A stretch of 28,615 nucleotides of DNA from Trebonia sp036276115. Lineage in GTDB: Bacteria > Actinomycetota > Actinomycetes > Streptosporangiales > Streptosporangiaceae. The notes under the pieces are model-generated. The model did not search any database. It saw only the letters and a program-made list of their open reading frames with translations, and had not been told where the DNA came from. The position numbers and the translations under genes are program-made. Position 1 is the first letter of the stretch, and the number at the start of each line of letters is the position of its first letter. Shown here in pieces: positions 1-7,453 of the stretch. The stretch covers positions 1 through 28,615 of the forward strand of contig DATBEM010000095.1 in the NCBI GenBank assembly GCA_036276115.1. The letters run 5' to 3'.

Positions 1-236
1 CTGCCGAAATGGCCTGAATGCTTACCCTGGAACCAGTACATCCCCTCAGGAAGCTCTACGCCGGGATCGCGGATGAACCGGCACTCGCGTACCTGTCCGG
101 CGAGCGCCCGCACTGGGGCGTCCACGACGAGGGCGCGCTCAAATGGACCACGGTCCATTACCGCATCGGGTCGCTCCGGATCTGAGTGGTATCCGAAGGC
201 CGGGAACTCATTGGCCTGCCCGTCTTCAAACGTCAT
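1..236 (-). CDS. Unknown protein, N-terminal part (runs off the left edge)
   Basis: The leftward frame from an ATG at 236 stays open to the window edge (78 codons seen), with no stop in 234 bases. It begins MTFEDGQANEFPAFGY and continues with charged, well-mixed sequence (a run of Asp, Pro and Arg, then ALVVDAPVRALAG, and ELPEGMYWFQGK near the edge), which reads as real protein rather than a shadow frame. A GGGGGG tract about 12 bases upstream could serve as the ribosome binding site, and a TATAGT-like box lies further upstream. I do not recognise the family. No membrane segment or known motif is visible. GC content looks lower than in the housekeeping part of the window, which fits an accessory region. 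The rest of the gene lies outside the window, so neither length nor intactness can be judged. Confidence 0.6.
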   Translation of the reverse strand, partial: MTFEDGQANEFPAFGYHSDPERPDAVMDRGPFERALVVDAPVRALAGQVRECRFIRDPGVELPEGMYWFQGKHSGHFG

Positions 237-305
237 CACACAAGGCCCCCCTTGTACGTGGATCGCCGGAGGCCTCGAAACGCTGACAGGGCCCCGCAAA
301 CCAGT

Positions 306-311
306 ACTATA
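306..311 (-). promoter_or_regulatory. Candidate -10 box for the leftward edge gene
   Basis: Read leftward the sequence is TATAGT, five of six bases matching the TATAAT consensus, about 70 bases before the ATG at 236. No convincing -35 box is visible at the usual spacing, so this is a weak call. The surrounding stretch 237-488 holds no gene that I can support. Confidence 0.25.
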
Positions 312-488
312 GGACGTTCCGGGTTCCTGCTGAGCCGAGTTGCGCGATGTTGCCAATAAGCGTGGTGGCTATCAAGCACGTGCGAGGATTCCGGCTAACG
401 CGCACAGTGCCAATTGCCTACTGTGAACGGCGCTCCCGTTGTCGCAGGCCCATGCGGTGCCCGGCTATTGAGCCACCGGGCGGCCAGG

Positions 489-848
489 TTAGCTTTGCGT
501 GACCGGGCGCAGGCGGGCGAGCAGGCCGGTGCGGCCGCTGGCGGCCAGCCCGAGCTGGGTGGCCAGGCTGAGGTCGATCACGCCCGTGAGCAGGCCGAGG
601 ACCGCCCGGGGCGGGCCCTCCAGGGTGAGGTCGGGGTCGGTGGCGCGGCCGAGCCGGGTGCGGACCTGGCCGTCGCCCAGCTCGATGATGGCCAGCTCGC
701 CATCGGCGCTGAGCTGGATGACGGCGGGCGGCCCGTCAGGCTCGGCGTCGGTCGTGAACCAGGCCGGTGCGTAGGCCATCCACCGGGCCTGGATCGCGTC
801 GTCCGGATGCTCCTCGGCCATGAATCGCAGGCCCCACAGCCCGAGCGC
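489..848 (-). pseudogene. HxlR-type transcriptional regulator, 5'-truncated (C-terminal SCP2-like part only)
   Basis: The leftward frame ending with TAA at 489 encodes LWGLRFMAEEHPDD followed by a sterol-carrier-like domain (GPPAVIQLSADGELAIIELG, then a stretch ending GLLARLRP). This arrangement is known from actinobacterial HxlR/MarR-like winged-helix regulators that carry a C-terminal SCP2-like domain. The winged-helix DNA-binding half, roughly 100 residues, is missing. Upstream of about 848 the frame simply continues through the antisense of the neighbouring efflux gene, so the 20-odd extra N-terminal residues up to 905 are not native. In an intact locus the regulator and the MFS gene would stand head to head; here both start regions are gone. 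I infer a non-functional remnant. The family assignment rests on recalled resemblance of the C-terminal domain. Confidence 0.65.
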
Positions 849-2352
849 AACGTGGCCCTGCCGACCCTGACGCGGACGCTGGGTACCTCCACCGCGCAGC
901 TGCAATGGGTCGTGGACGCCTACAACCTTGTGTTCGCCTCCCTGCTACTTACCTCAGGGAGCCTGTCGGACCGGTATGGTCGCAAGGGCATGCTCACGGC
1001 CGGCCTGCTGGTGTTCGGGGCGGCCAGCTTCGGCGGCGGCCACGCCACCACCCCGGCCGAGCTGATCGCGGCCCGGGCAGTGATGGGGCTGGGGGCCGCG
1101 ATGACCTTCCCGGCCACCCTCGCCCTGCTCACGGGCGTGTTCACCAGCCGCAAGGAGCGGGCGCTGTCCATCGGGCTGTGGGGCGCCACGGGCGGCGTCG
1201 CCATCGCCCTGGGGGCCGATCGTGGGCGGCTTCCTGCTCGAGCATTTCACCTGGCCGAGCATCTTCTACACCCTCGGGCCGGTGTCCGTGGCCGCCATCG
1301 CCTTGGTGGCCGCGCTCGCGCCCCGGTCGCGTAACCCCGCCCCGCGCCGGCTGGACTACCCGGGCCTGGTCATCTCGGCCGCCTTCATGGGGCTGCTCGC
1401 CGGCACGACCATCGAGGCCCCGGGCTGGGGCTGGGCCTCGGCAGCCTCGCTGGCCGGCTTCGCCGGGTCCATCGTGCTGCTGCTCGCGTTCACCGTCGCC
1501 GAGCGCCGTGCCCGCGCCCCGATGCTCGACGTGCGGTTGTTCCGGGACATGCGCTTCAGCGCCGCCAGCGCGTCGGTCATGATCGCGTTCTTTACGCTGC
1601 TCGGGTTCATCTTCCTGCTCACGCAGTACTTCCAGTTCGTACGGGACTACAGCCCCCTGTCGGCCGGCGTTCACCTGCTGCCGGTCGCGGCCTGCGTCGC
1701 GACCGGGTCGACCCTGGGGACGCGGCTGGCGGTCCGGGTCAGCACCAAGGCCATCGTCACGGCCGGGCTGGTCCTGCAGGCCGCCTTCTACTTCTGGGCC
1801 GCCAGCGACCTGTCCCCGACGCTCAGCTACGGGATCATCGCGGTCCAGACGGTCGTCTACGGCCTGGGCATGGGCCTGACCTCAGCCCCCGCGACCGAAG
1901 CCCCCGCGACCGAGTCGATCATGGGAGCGGTCGCCGCCAGCCAGGCCGGCGTCGGGTCGGCCATCAACGACTCCGCCCGCCTGCTCGGCGGGACCCTCGG
2001 CGTCGCGGTCACCGGCAGCGTGTACGCCACGCTGTACGGCTCGCGGCTGGGCAGTGCCCTCCCGCCGGCGCTGCCAGCTCGGCTGGCGGACGTGGCCCAC
2101 CAGTCCATCGGGGGCGCCTACGCCGTCTCCGCCCAGCTCGCCGGCCAGGGCCAGGGAGCCCTCGCCAGCGCGGTCCGCCAGGCCGCTACCGGGGCCTTCG
2201 ACCACGGCGTGAGCGTCGGCTGCGTCGTCGCCGGGCTCGTCGCGGCCGGGGGAGCGCTGCTCGCGGCCGCGTTCCTGCCCGCCCAGCCCCCGCGCCAGCT
2301 AGGGCCGGACCGGCAGTCGGCCGAACTGGCCGCCACCGCCCGCGACCGCTAA
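849..2352 (+). pseudogene. DHA2-family (EmrB/QacA type) MFS drug efflux transporter, 5'-truncated and frameshifted
   Basis: The frame enters abruptly at NVALPTLTRTLGTS, the point that follows the first membrane helix in 14-helix DHA2 transporters, and continues with LQWVVDAYNL and the motif-A loop SDRYGRKG. The start codon and first helix are absent. At 1211-1215 a run of five G shifts the frame: before it the protein reads GATGGVAIALG, and in the next frame it resumes as IVGGFLLEHFTWPS, so removing one G restores a continuous protein. After that, multiple hydrophobic helices run to the TAA at 2350-2352. The segment around 1884-1913 contains a duplicated APATE next to the normally conserved APATESIMG sequence. 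The product was probably a proton-driven exporter of toxic compounds controlled by the neighbouring regulator. With no start and a frameshift it is very unlikely to be functional, although the extra G could also be a sequencing error. Confidence 0.85.
1884..1913 (+). repeat. 15-bp perfect tandem duplication inside the MFS pseudogene
   Basis: AGCCCCCGCGACCGA occurs twice head to tail (1884-1898 and 1899-1913), duplicating the peptide APATE without changing frame. It lies in a segment that is normally conserved in DHA2 transporters, which fits relaxed selection. Confidence 0.85.
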
Positions 2353-2378
2353 GGCGGCTCCCGCCGCGACGCCTGGTT

Positions 2379-2411
2379 GCCAGGTACTCAGGGCGGCCCT
2401 GAGTACCTGGC
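2379..2411 (+). terminator. Perfect 15-bp hairpin after the MFS pseudogene
   Basis: GCCAGGTACTCAGGG (2379-2393) pairs perfectly with 2397-2411 across a three-base CGG loop, 26 bases after the MFS stop. There is no T tract, as is common for actinomycete hairpin terminators. The small membrane protein gene starts 60 bases further on, so the dyad could alternatively be a regulator binding site for that gene. Confidence 0.6.
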
Positions 2412-2471
2412 GGGCAGGCTGAGTCATCGCGCGGATGGCCGGCGCCCGCCGCCCGCCCCGATCCTGGGGGC

Positions 2472-2867
2472 ATGAGCGAGAACTACCGCAGTTCAGTGAC
2501 CACCATCAGGTCGTGGCGTCTTAACTGGGGCCTGCTGGGCGTCCCGGCCGTCGGCCTCGCCGGCACGGCGGTCAGCAGCGTGGCGGCGCTGGGCGTGACC
2601 GGCCTGGTGGGCATGTTCGTTGTCGGCTACGACCCGAGCCCGACCCAGCCCGCTAACGCCTACGCGAGCGCGCACTACCAGGACGCGTACCTGACCAGCC
2701 ACCCGCTGCTCCTGGCGGCCTGGTGCGCCCTGGTCGTGGCCGGCACCGGGCTCACCGCCGCCCGGCGCGGCCTGGCGGCGGCGCTGCTGGTCGGCGCGGC
2801 CGCGATCTTGCCGTGGATCCCCGCGATGGCCTTCCTGCACCACGTATGGGACCTCGTCCCCAGCTAA
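2472..2867 (+). CDS. Small membrane protein of unknown function
   Basis: The 131-residue protein starts at an ATG with a GGGGG tract just upstream. After a short polar N-terminus (about 15 residues) it has a long hydrophobic stretch at roughly 20-52 that could be one or two helices. A polar Asp/Pro/Tyr-containing loop follows at about 53-77, probably extracytoplasmic, then two further hydrophobic stretches at about 78-96 and 100-122. It therefore looks like an integral membrane protein with three or four helices. No catalytic motif is visible and I do not recognise the family. It follows the hairpin at 2379-2411 and converges with the DUF4276 gene, with only 9 bases between the two stop codons, so it is unlikely to share a transcript with that gene. 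Confidence 0.7.
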   Translation: MSENYRSSVTTIRSWRLNWGLLGVPAVGLAGTAVSSVAALGVTGLVGMFVVGYDPSPTQPANAYASAHYQDAYLTSHPLLLAAWCALVVAGTGLTAARRGLAAALLVGAAAILPWIPAMAFLHHVWDLVPS

Positions 2868-2876
2868 CTGGCTGGC

Positions 2877-3509
2877 TCACGGGCACGCGCTCTTGATCCC
2901 TGCGGCCAAGTCCGTGTTGAAGGCGTGCCAGGACGGCACGTCGCGAATCGGGCCGTCTGGGTCAATGCGCTCGAGGAGGAGCCGCCGGTGCTGCGAGAAC
3001 CGGTTGTTGAATTGTTCAAGCCGTCGCCCCTTGAGGCCGGAGGCGCGAGCCAGCGTGGTCTTGAGGAGCGCCTTCGGATCAGGAACCGACTCCACCTTGC
3101 TCGCCGTGGGCAGGCTAAGCGTGGTCCTGTCATTGGGAGCGCCGGCGACGCGGCGGATCTGCACCTCATCGAGCAGCAGCCATGCCTCAGTCATGCGGAT
3201 GGGAACCACCGGGACGTGTGGTACGCCCGGCATGACCTGTCGTACCGCGTCGCGGATCTCGGCCAGGCGGGGCGGGCGGCCTTCCCGGTCGGCATCGCGA
3301 TGCAGGACTGCGAGGTCGTATTCACCGCCGAGATCCTTGACAGCTTGCAGTTTCCCCGCGACTGTCTTGCGGGGCGGAGGCGACAGCCGATCTACCAGCG
3401 GATCGGTAATAACAGCCGAGTGGCCGTGCTCGGCAGTGATCCGGCGGATGTGCGTGGCAATACCACTGTCGCTCGTGCCCTCCCCAATGAACAACAGTCG
3501 AATAATCAC
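2877..3509 (-). CDS. DUF4276 family, TOPRIM-like putative nuclease, partner of the upstream AAA ATPase
   Basis: The 210-residue protein has the layout of DUF4276 proteins. It begins with a hydrophobic strand followed by an acidic glycine turn, LLFIGEGTSD (residues 5-14, Glu10). A second acidic cluster is HRDADRE (70-76), and the conserved TEAWLLLD lies at about 107-114. The Glu and Asp-x-Asp pattern is that of a TOPRIM fold, which binds metal and cuts or relinks nucleic acid in topoisomerases, primases and OLD nucleases. I chose the GTG at 3509 because it overlaps the stop of the upstream ATPase as GTGA, has GGAG eight bases before it, and puts the first strand at the N-terminus as expected. 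Longer upstream starts would add unrelated residues encoded inside the ATPase gene. The coupling implies that both proteins work as one unit. Nuclease activity is inferred from the family, not shown. Base composition is less GC-rich than the surroundings. Confidence 0.8.
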   Translation of the reverse strand: MIIRLLFIGEGTSDSGIATHIRRITAEHGHSAVITDPLVDRLSPPPRKTVAGKLQAVKDLGGEYDLAVLHRDADREGRPPRLAEIRDAVRQVMPGVPHVPVVPIRMTEAWLLLDEVQIRRVAGAPNDRTTLSLPTASKVESVPDPKALLKTTLARASGLKGRRLEQFNNRFSQHRRLLLERIDPDGPIRDVPSWHAFNTDLAAGIKSACP

Positions 3510-4918
3510 GCGGTAGGCTCCAGCGACAGCTGTGTACCGGGTGGGTTCGTAAGGTAGGGGAGAATGTCGGGCTTCGTTACGGCGGGGACCTCCGAGGATG
3601 GGGCATCGCGCCACGTTCCCGCTAGGGGGCGCAGCAGGAGGCCGCTGGCAAGTGATCCGTCCGGCGCGCGCATTGATGCCGTGTCCGCGAAGAGGAGATC
3701 CTCCTTATCGACGAGCTGAACGACATGCGGGGAGTGCGTGTTAATGATCACCTGCCGGAATGGGTTATCCGGTCCCGGCTCTTCGCCCGCGTCAACGGCG
3801 AGGTCCCGCACTAGGCCAACCATCGCCTCGACGTTCGCGGGGTGAATGCCGTTCTCTGGCTCCTCCATGCAGAGTAGCCCGGTAACTGAAGGATCTTCGA
3901 GCAGCACGCACAGGGCCAGGAATCGCAGCGTCCCTTCCGACAGGCTCCGCGCGGGCAGGGTCATGCCGCCCGTCTCTGTCAGCTGGACGGTGAGAAGTTC
4001 CCGGACGTCATCTTCGTCGACGCGCAACTCCCCCACCCGGAGGCCTGAAAGATCCGCGAGCCGACTGGCGACGCGTGCTTCCACGCGCTCGGGATCGCCG
4101 TCCTGGTACCCGATGCGCAGCAAGGCTCCTGGCATGTGAAGCCCGGTGGCGTCCATGGCCCGGGGATCGGCGTACCTGTCGGACGTGCGTAGCGCCGAGG
4201 GCTCCAGGGCGAGCCGTCGCCAGGATTGCATCTCCCTGCGCGCTGCGAGAATAGTCGGATCATCGCTGCTCGTCACCGTGGACACGACAGTAGCGGGTGC
4301 CCTGGCGGCAGCGGCTGCCTTCGGCTGGCCGCGACTGCCGCCATCTTGATGGATGCTCACTACTGGCTGGCCCTCAACCAGCGTCGTGGAGATGAACGCC
4401 GTGCCACTGCGACGCCCAGTCAGAACGGCGCGGCGAAATCGTGCCACGCTATGCGGGAAATGCAGGCGATTAGGAGCATCGCTCAGGTTGATGTGGCGGA
4501 GTGTCTCCGACAACAGCCTGAGACGGCCGATCTTCTCGACGCCCGTTGGCGGGCTGTACCCGAGCTCCAGTTCATACCTTAGGTATGTAATGGAAGCTGA
4601 AGCCATGCGTCCGAAATCATCCTCGATGTCCTTCGGGACAATCATTTCGGCCGCGAGCCGCATCCGGTGATCGCCGTCGGCGTAGCCATTCCAGAAAAGC
4701 TCGCGTGGGTCCCCGAGCCTGTCGCCGCGCACGACGTCACGTACCTCCTGGGCAGCGTCGAGCAGCGACCTGCTCGCGAGCAGGCTCAGGAAGTGGATCG
4801 AATCGAACACGTTCGACTTGCCAGCGCCGTTGATGCCGGCGATACACGTGAACGGCCCAAGGTCAACCTTCAGGTCAAGCAGGTTCTTGAACCCGTCAAC
4901 CTCCAGTCGGGTGAGCAT
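3506..4918 (-). CDS. AAA/ABC-type ATPase (OLD/RecF-like, AAA_21), probable defence ATPase
   Basis: The 470-residue protein carries all the parts of an ABC/SMC-like ATPase. Walker A is GINGAGKS (28-35), preceded by VDGFKNLLDLKVDLG as in RecF/OLD proteins. The signature is SLSEGT (325-330), Walker B is LLCMEEPENGIHP (about 348-360), and the switch histidine is in INTHSP (His395). The middle region (about 80-300) is variable and may hold the dimer arms or sensor. The start at 4918 has AGGAGAG seven bases upstream; a longer frame to 4990 would run through the promoter region. Its gene overlaps the DUF4276/TOPRIM gene by GTGA. Pairs of such ATPases with separate TOPRIM proteins (two-protein OLD-like systems, and PARIS with its DUF4435 partner) act in phage defence, so I infer that role here. 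A dyad upstream suggests a dedicated regulator. GC content is lower than in neighbouring genes, which is compatible with transfer. Confidence 0.85.
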   Translation of the reverse strand: MLTRLEVDGFKNLLDLKVDLGPFTCIAGINGAGKSNVFDSIHFLSLLASRSLLDAAQEVRDVVRGDRLGDPRELFWNGYADGDHRMRLAAEMIVPKDIEDDFGRMASASITYLRYELELGYSPPTGVEKIGRLRLLSETLRHINLSDAPNRLHFPHSVARFRRAVLTGRRSGTAFISTTLVEGQPVVSIHQDGGSRGQPKAAAAARAPATVVSTVTSSDDPTILAARREMQSWRRLALEPSALRTSDRYADPRAMDATGLHMPGALLRIGYQDGDPERVEARVASRLADLSGLRVGELRVDEDDVRELLTVQLTETGGMTLPARSLSEGTLRFLALCVLLEDPSVTGLLCMEEPENGIHPANVEAMVGLVRDLAVDAGEEPGPDNPFRQVIINTHSPHVVQLVDKEDLLFADTASMRAPDGSLASGLLLRPLAGTWRDAPSSEVPAVTKPDILPYLTNPPGTQLSLEPTA

Positions 4919-4942
4919 GGAATCTCTCCTGTCAGCCACGTA

Positions 4943-4976
4943 CCTGTGCCTATACGGCAGCCGTATGGCCCACAGG
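4943..4976 (-). promoter_or_regulatory. Nested inverted repeat upstream of the ATPase gene (candidate operator)
   Basis: The inner arms ATACGGC (4952-4958) and GCCGTAT (4960-4966) flank a single central base. The outer arms CCTGTG (4943-4948) and CACAGG (4971-4976) extend the symmetry to 34 bases. The centre is too tight for an RNA loop of just these inner arms, so a dimeric protein site is more likely than a terminator. It lies 25-58 bases before the ATG at 4918, in the 106-base gap that must hold the cassette promoter. Confidence 0.5.
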
Positions 4977-5024
4977 CTATCGGGCCGCATGGCTATGAAC
5001 CGGCCAACCCAACCTCGACGTCGG

Positions 5025-7415
5025 CTACCGGGCGTGCGGTTGGCTGGCCGCGGGCGTCGGTAACCGGGCGAGCCAGGTGGCGGCCAGCCACTCCAGGGTG
5101 CCGGCCTTCGCGGCCCGATCCTCGTGCTCGGCCGTGAAGAGCCGCTCGGTCTTGGTGAGCACGAGGGTGAATGGCCTGCCCGTCCGCCTCGTGACGTGGG
5201 TGACGGGCAGTTCGGCCGCGTCGATCCGGGTATGCACGTGCTGGCGGTCCTCCTTGCGCAACGGCCACTCCAGCGTCCGCCGCGCGCGGTCGGCCAGGAA
5301 CGCCGTGAGCGTGCCGCACACCTCGCACGTGCAGCCGCCGGACGGCAGCCGGACCGACCAGTCGTCGCTGTCCCGTCGCGGGCCTCCCTGAAGGACGCGC
5401 AGCCGCGCCGCGCAGCTGGCGGCGATGCCGGCGAAGCCGGCGTCGCGCTGCGCGCCGTCCGGGGCGGCGGCGGGTGGTGGCGCGGCGGGGGCCCGCAGCG
5501 TCGCCAGCAGCAGCGGGAGCACCTCGTGGGGCTGCTGCACGGTGAAGTCGGTGATCTCTTCGACCAGTTCCGGCAGGCCGGCGAGCTCGGCGGCGGCCAG
5601 GATCGCGGCGAGCGGGGCCCCGAGGGCGGCGAGGGCCTTCTCGCGCTGGCCCCGGGCCCGGTGCGGCAGCCACCCGGCGGCCCTGGCGCGCAGCCACGTC
5701 CAGCCCAGGCGCAGGATCTGCCGCGCGATGGCCGTGCCGCCAGCGCCGGCCGCCTGCAGCGCGGCGCAGAGCGCCGGCAGCGCGGTCAGCCATTTCTCCC
5801 GCGCCTCGGGCTGCGACCACGTCCGTCGGCCATCGCCATACCAGCCGGCCAGCAGGGCCCCGGTCCACTGGGGGCCATAGGCGGCCAGCTCCGCCAGCGC
5901 GGCGGCGTCGGATGGCTGCAGGCGCTCGACCCGGAACGGCCGCAGGAGCGCCTCCGCCACCGCGGCATCGCGCAGGTCGGCGGCGGCGCGGAGCGTCGCC
6001 GGGAACAGCCCTGGCACCGTGGCCTGCGCCCCGGCCGCCTGCTCCCAGAAGCGGTCGAGCGTCCGGGCCGCGGTCCGGGCTCCGGCCACGTCGCCCGAGC
6101 GGGCGCGGGCGCTCAGTTCCTCCATGGCCCAGCGCGGCGACGTTTCCGCTCGGCTGGCGAATGCCTGCTCGCGAGGGCACACGACGATCGCGCCGCGCTT
6201 GTACCAGCGGTCCAGCGTGTTGCCGTAGTTGCCCATGTTGCCCTCGTACTGCGAGGAGTACGGCTTCAGGTGCCCGGTCGGGGTGCTGGCGCACGTCTCG
6301 TGGTCACCGACTGGCAGCGTGATGTCCTCGGCCCGCGTCCCGTCCGGGGTGAGCCAGCGCGTGAGCTCCGCCCCGGAGTCGATCAGGTCGTGGACCTCGT
6401 ACTCAGCGTCGCCGTCATCCGGGCCGTCATCGTCGTCGGACTCGTCGTCGTCTTCGCCGGCGTCGTAGTGGCCGTACTCGTCGTAGTCCTCGGCCGGGTA
6501 GGCCTCGTGCGTCTCCCGCACCTCGGCCAGGGCCAGCATGACCTCGCAGTCCGCCTGCCCGGCGGCTGCCCGCAGGAGGGCGGCGCGAGTGGCATCGGCC
6601 CCCTTCAGCCGGGCCCAGCTCAGGCCGCGCGGCGTGTACTCATGGTCGAGCAGGTACACCAGCCGGGCCGGCGGGTGGCCCAGCGAACGGCCCCAGCGCT
6701 CGGCGGTCACGCTGAAATGCTCGCCCAGGCACTGCGCCAGGCTGGCGACGGCCGCCGCATCGGCGGGGGCCTGCCCGCTCGTGCCGCCCCGCAGCAGGAG
6801 GTTATAGGTGAGCGTGACCCGGTAGCCGCTCTTGACCGGCAGCACTTCATGCTGCCGGTCGGCGTAGAACGCGACGAGCACGTGCCCCGTCGTCGACCCC
6901 CGGTAGGCCTTCCACTCCTCGCCCTCGCCGATGAGCAGGTCACCACCGGTGAACGCGGACGGCAGCGTCACGACCAGGGTGCCGATCATGGCGTCGTCTT
7001 TCTCGGAGTCCTGGTGGGTGACGAAGAACTGCCCCTTGTCGTACACGAGCATGGAATGGAGGCTGATCTCCAGCTCGCAGCCCGGCGGCAGCCCCAGGCC
7101 GTCGCGGACGCCAGCCAGCGCGGCGGCCAGCGCCGTCTCGTCCCACTGGGCCGTCACCAGGCTCCGGGGGATCTCCCAGGTGTCCCGGACGGCAAGGTCG
7201 GTCAGCGTCTGCTCGCCTCGCCCGAACCGCGCCGCCGTGCCCAGCCCGATGAGCTCCCTGGCCTGCGCGGCCGGTACCGGGTAGGCGAGCGGCCCGGCTC
7301 CCTCGACCGCTACCTGGATGTCAGCGGCCCGTGCTCGCAGTTCCAGGCTAGAGGCGGCAGCCTGCCCGCTTCCGCCCAGCAGCTCCGCCAGCCGATCCCG
7401 CGCCGCAGTAGTCAC
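5025..7415 (-). CDS. Large 2-oxoglutarate/Fe(II)-dependent oxygenase-domain protein
   Basis: The N-terminal third of this 796-residue protein is a prolyl-hydroxylase-like double-stranded beta helix. The iron ligands are in FVTHQDSEK (His134, Asp136) and RQHEVLPVKSGYRVTLTY (His189), with Arg199 placed to bind 2-oxoglutarate. A very acidic stretch (many Asp and Glu, about residues 305-342) separates it from a long Ala/Leu/Trp-rich, probably helical C-terminal region. Near the end a CTCEVC cluster could bind a metal. The start is taken as the GTG at 7415, giving MTTAARDRLAELLG; a much longer frame through the next gene has no support. The substrate is unknown: protein side chains are the usual targets of this P4H-like branch. 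It lies 38 bases after the LPG-synthase-like gene on the same strand and 106 bases before the ATPase cassette, so co-transcription with the former is likely. Confidence 0.8.
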   Translation of the reverse strand: MTTAARDRLAELLGGSGQAAASSLELRARAADIQVAVEGAGPLAYPVPAAQARELIGLGTAARFGRGEQTLTDLAVRDTWEIPRSLVTAQWDETALAAALAGVRDGLGLPPGCELEISLHSMLVYDKGQFFVTHQDSEKDDAMIGTLVVTLPSAFTGGDLLIGEGEEWKAYRGSTTGHVLVAFYADRQHEVLPVKSGYRVTLTYNLLLRGGTSGQAPADAAAVASLAQCLGEHFSVTAERWGRSLGHPPARLVYLLDHEYTPRGLSWARLKGADATRAALLRAAAGQADCEVMLALAEVRETHEAYPAEDYDEYGHYDAGEDDDESDDDDGPDDGDAEYEVHDLIDSGAELTRWLTPDGTRAEDITLPVGDHETCASTPTGHLKPYSSQYEGNMGNYGNTLDRWYKRGAIVVCPREQAFASRAETSPRWAMEELSARARSGDVAGARTAARTLDRFWEQAAGAQATVPGLFPATLRAAADLRDAAVAEALLRPFRVERLQPSDAAALAELAAYGPQWTGALLAGWYGDGRRTWSQPEAREKWLTALPALCAALQAAGAGGTAIARQILRLGWTWLRARAAGWLPHRARGQREKALAALGAPLAAILAAAELAGLPELVEEITDFTVQQPHEVLPLLLATLRAPAAPPPAAAPDGAQRDAGFAGIAASCAARLRVLQGGPRRDSDDWSVRLPSGGCTCEVCGTLTAFLADRARRTLEWPLRKEDRQHVHTRIDAAELPVTHVTRRTGRPFTLVLTKTERLFTAEHEDRAAKAGTLEWLAATWLARLPTPAASQPHAR

Positions 7416-7453
7416 GCTCAAGCCTAGCAACGATTGCGGGTGACCTGACCCGG

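Noticed and set aside
414..1334. Rightward open frame of 306 codons covering the regulator remnant and the start of the efflux gene
   Set aside because: Up to about 848 it is the antisense of the HxlR/SCP2 remnant; only the part after 849 reads as a real transporter, so the frame is not one protein.
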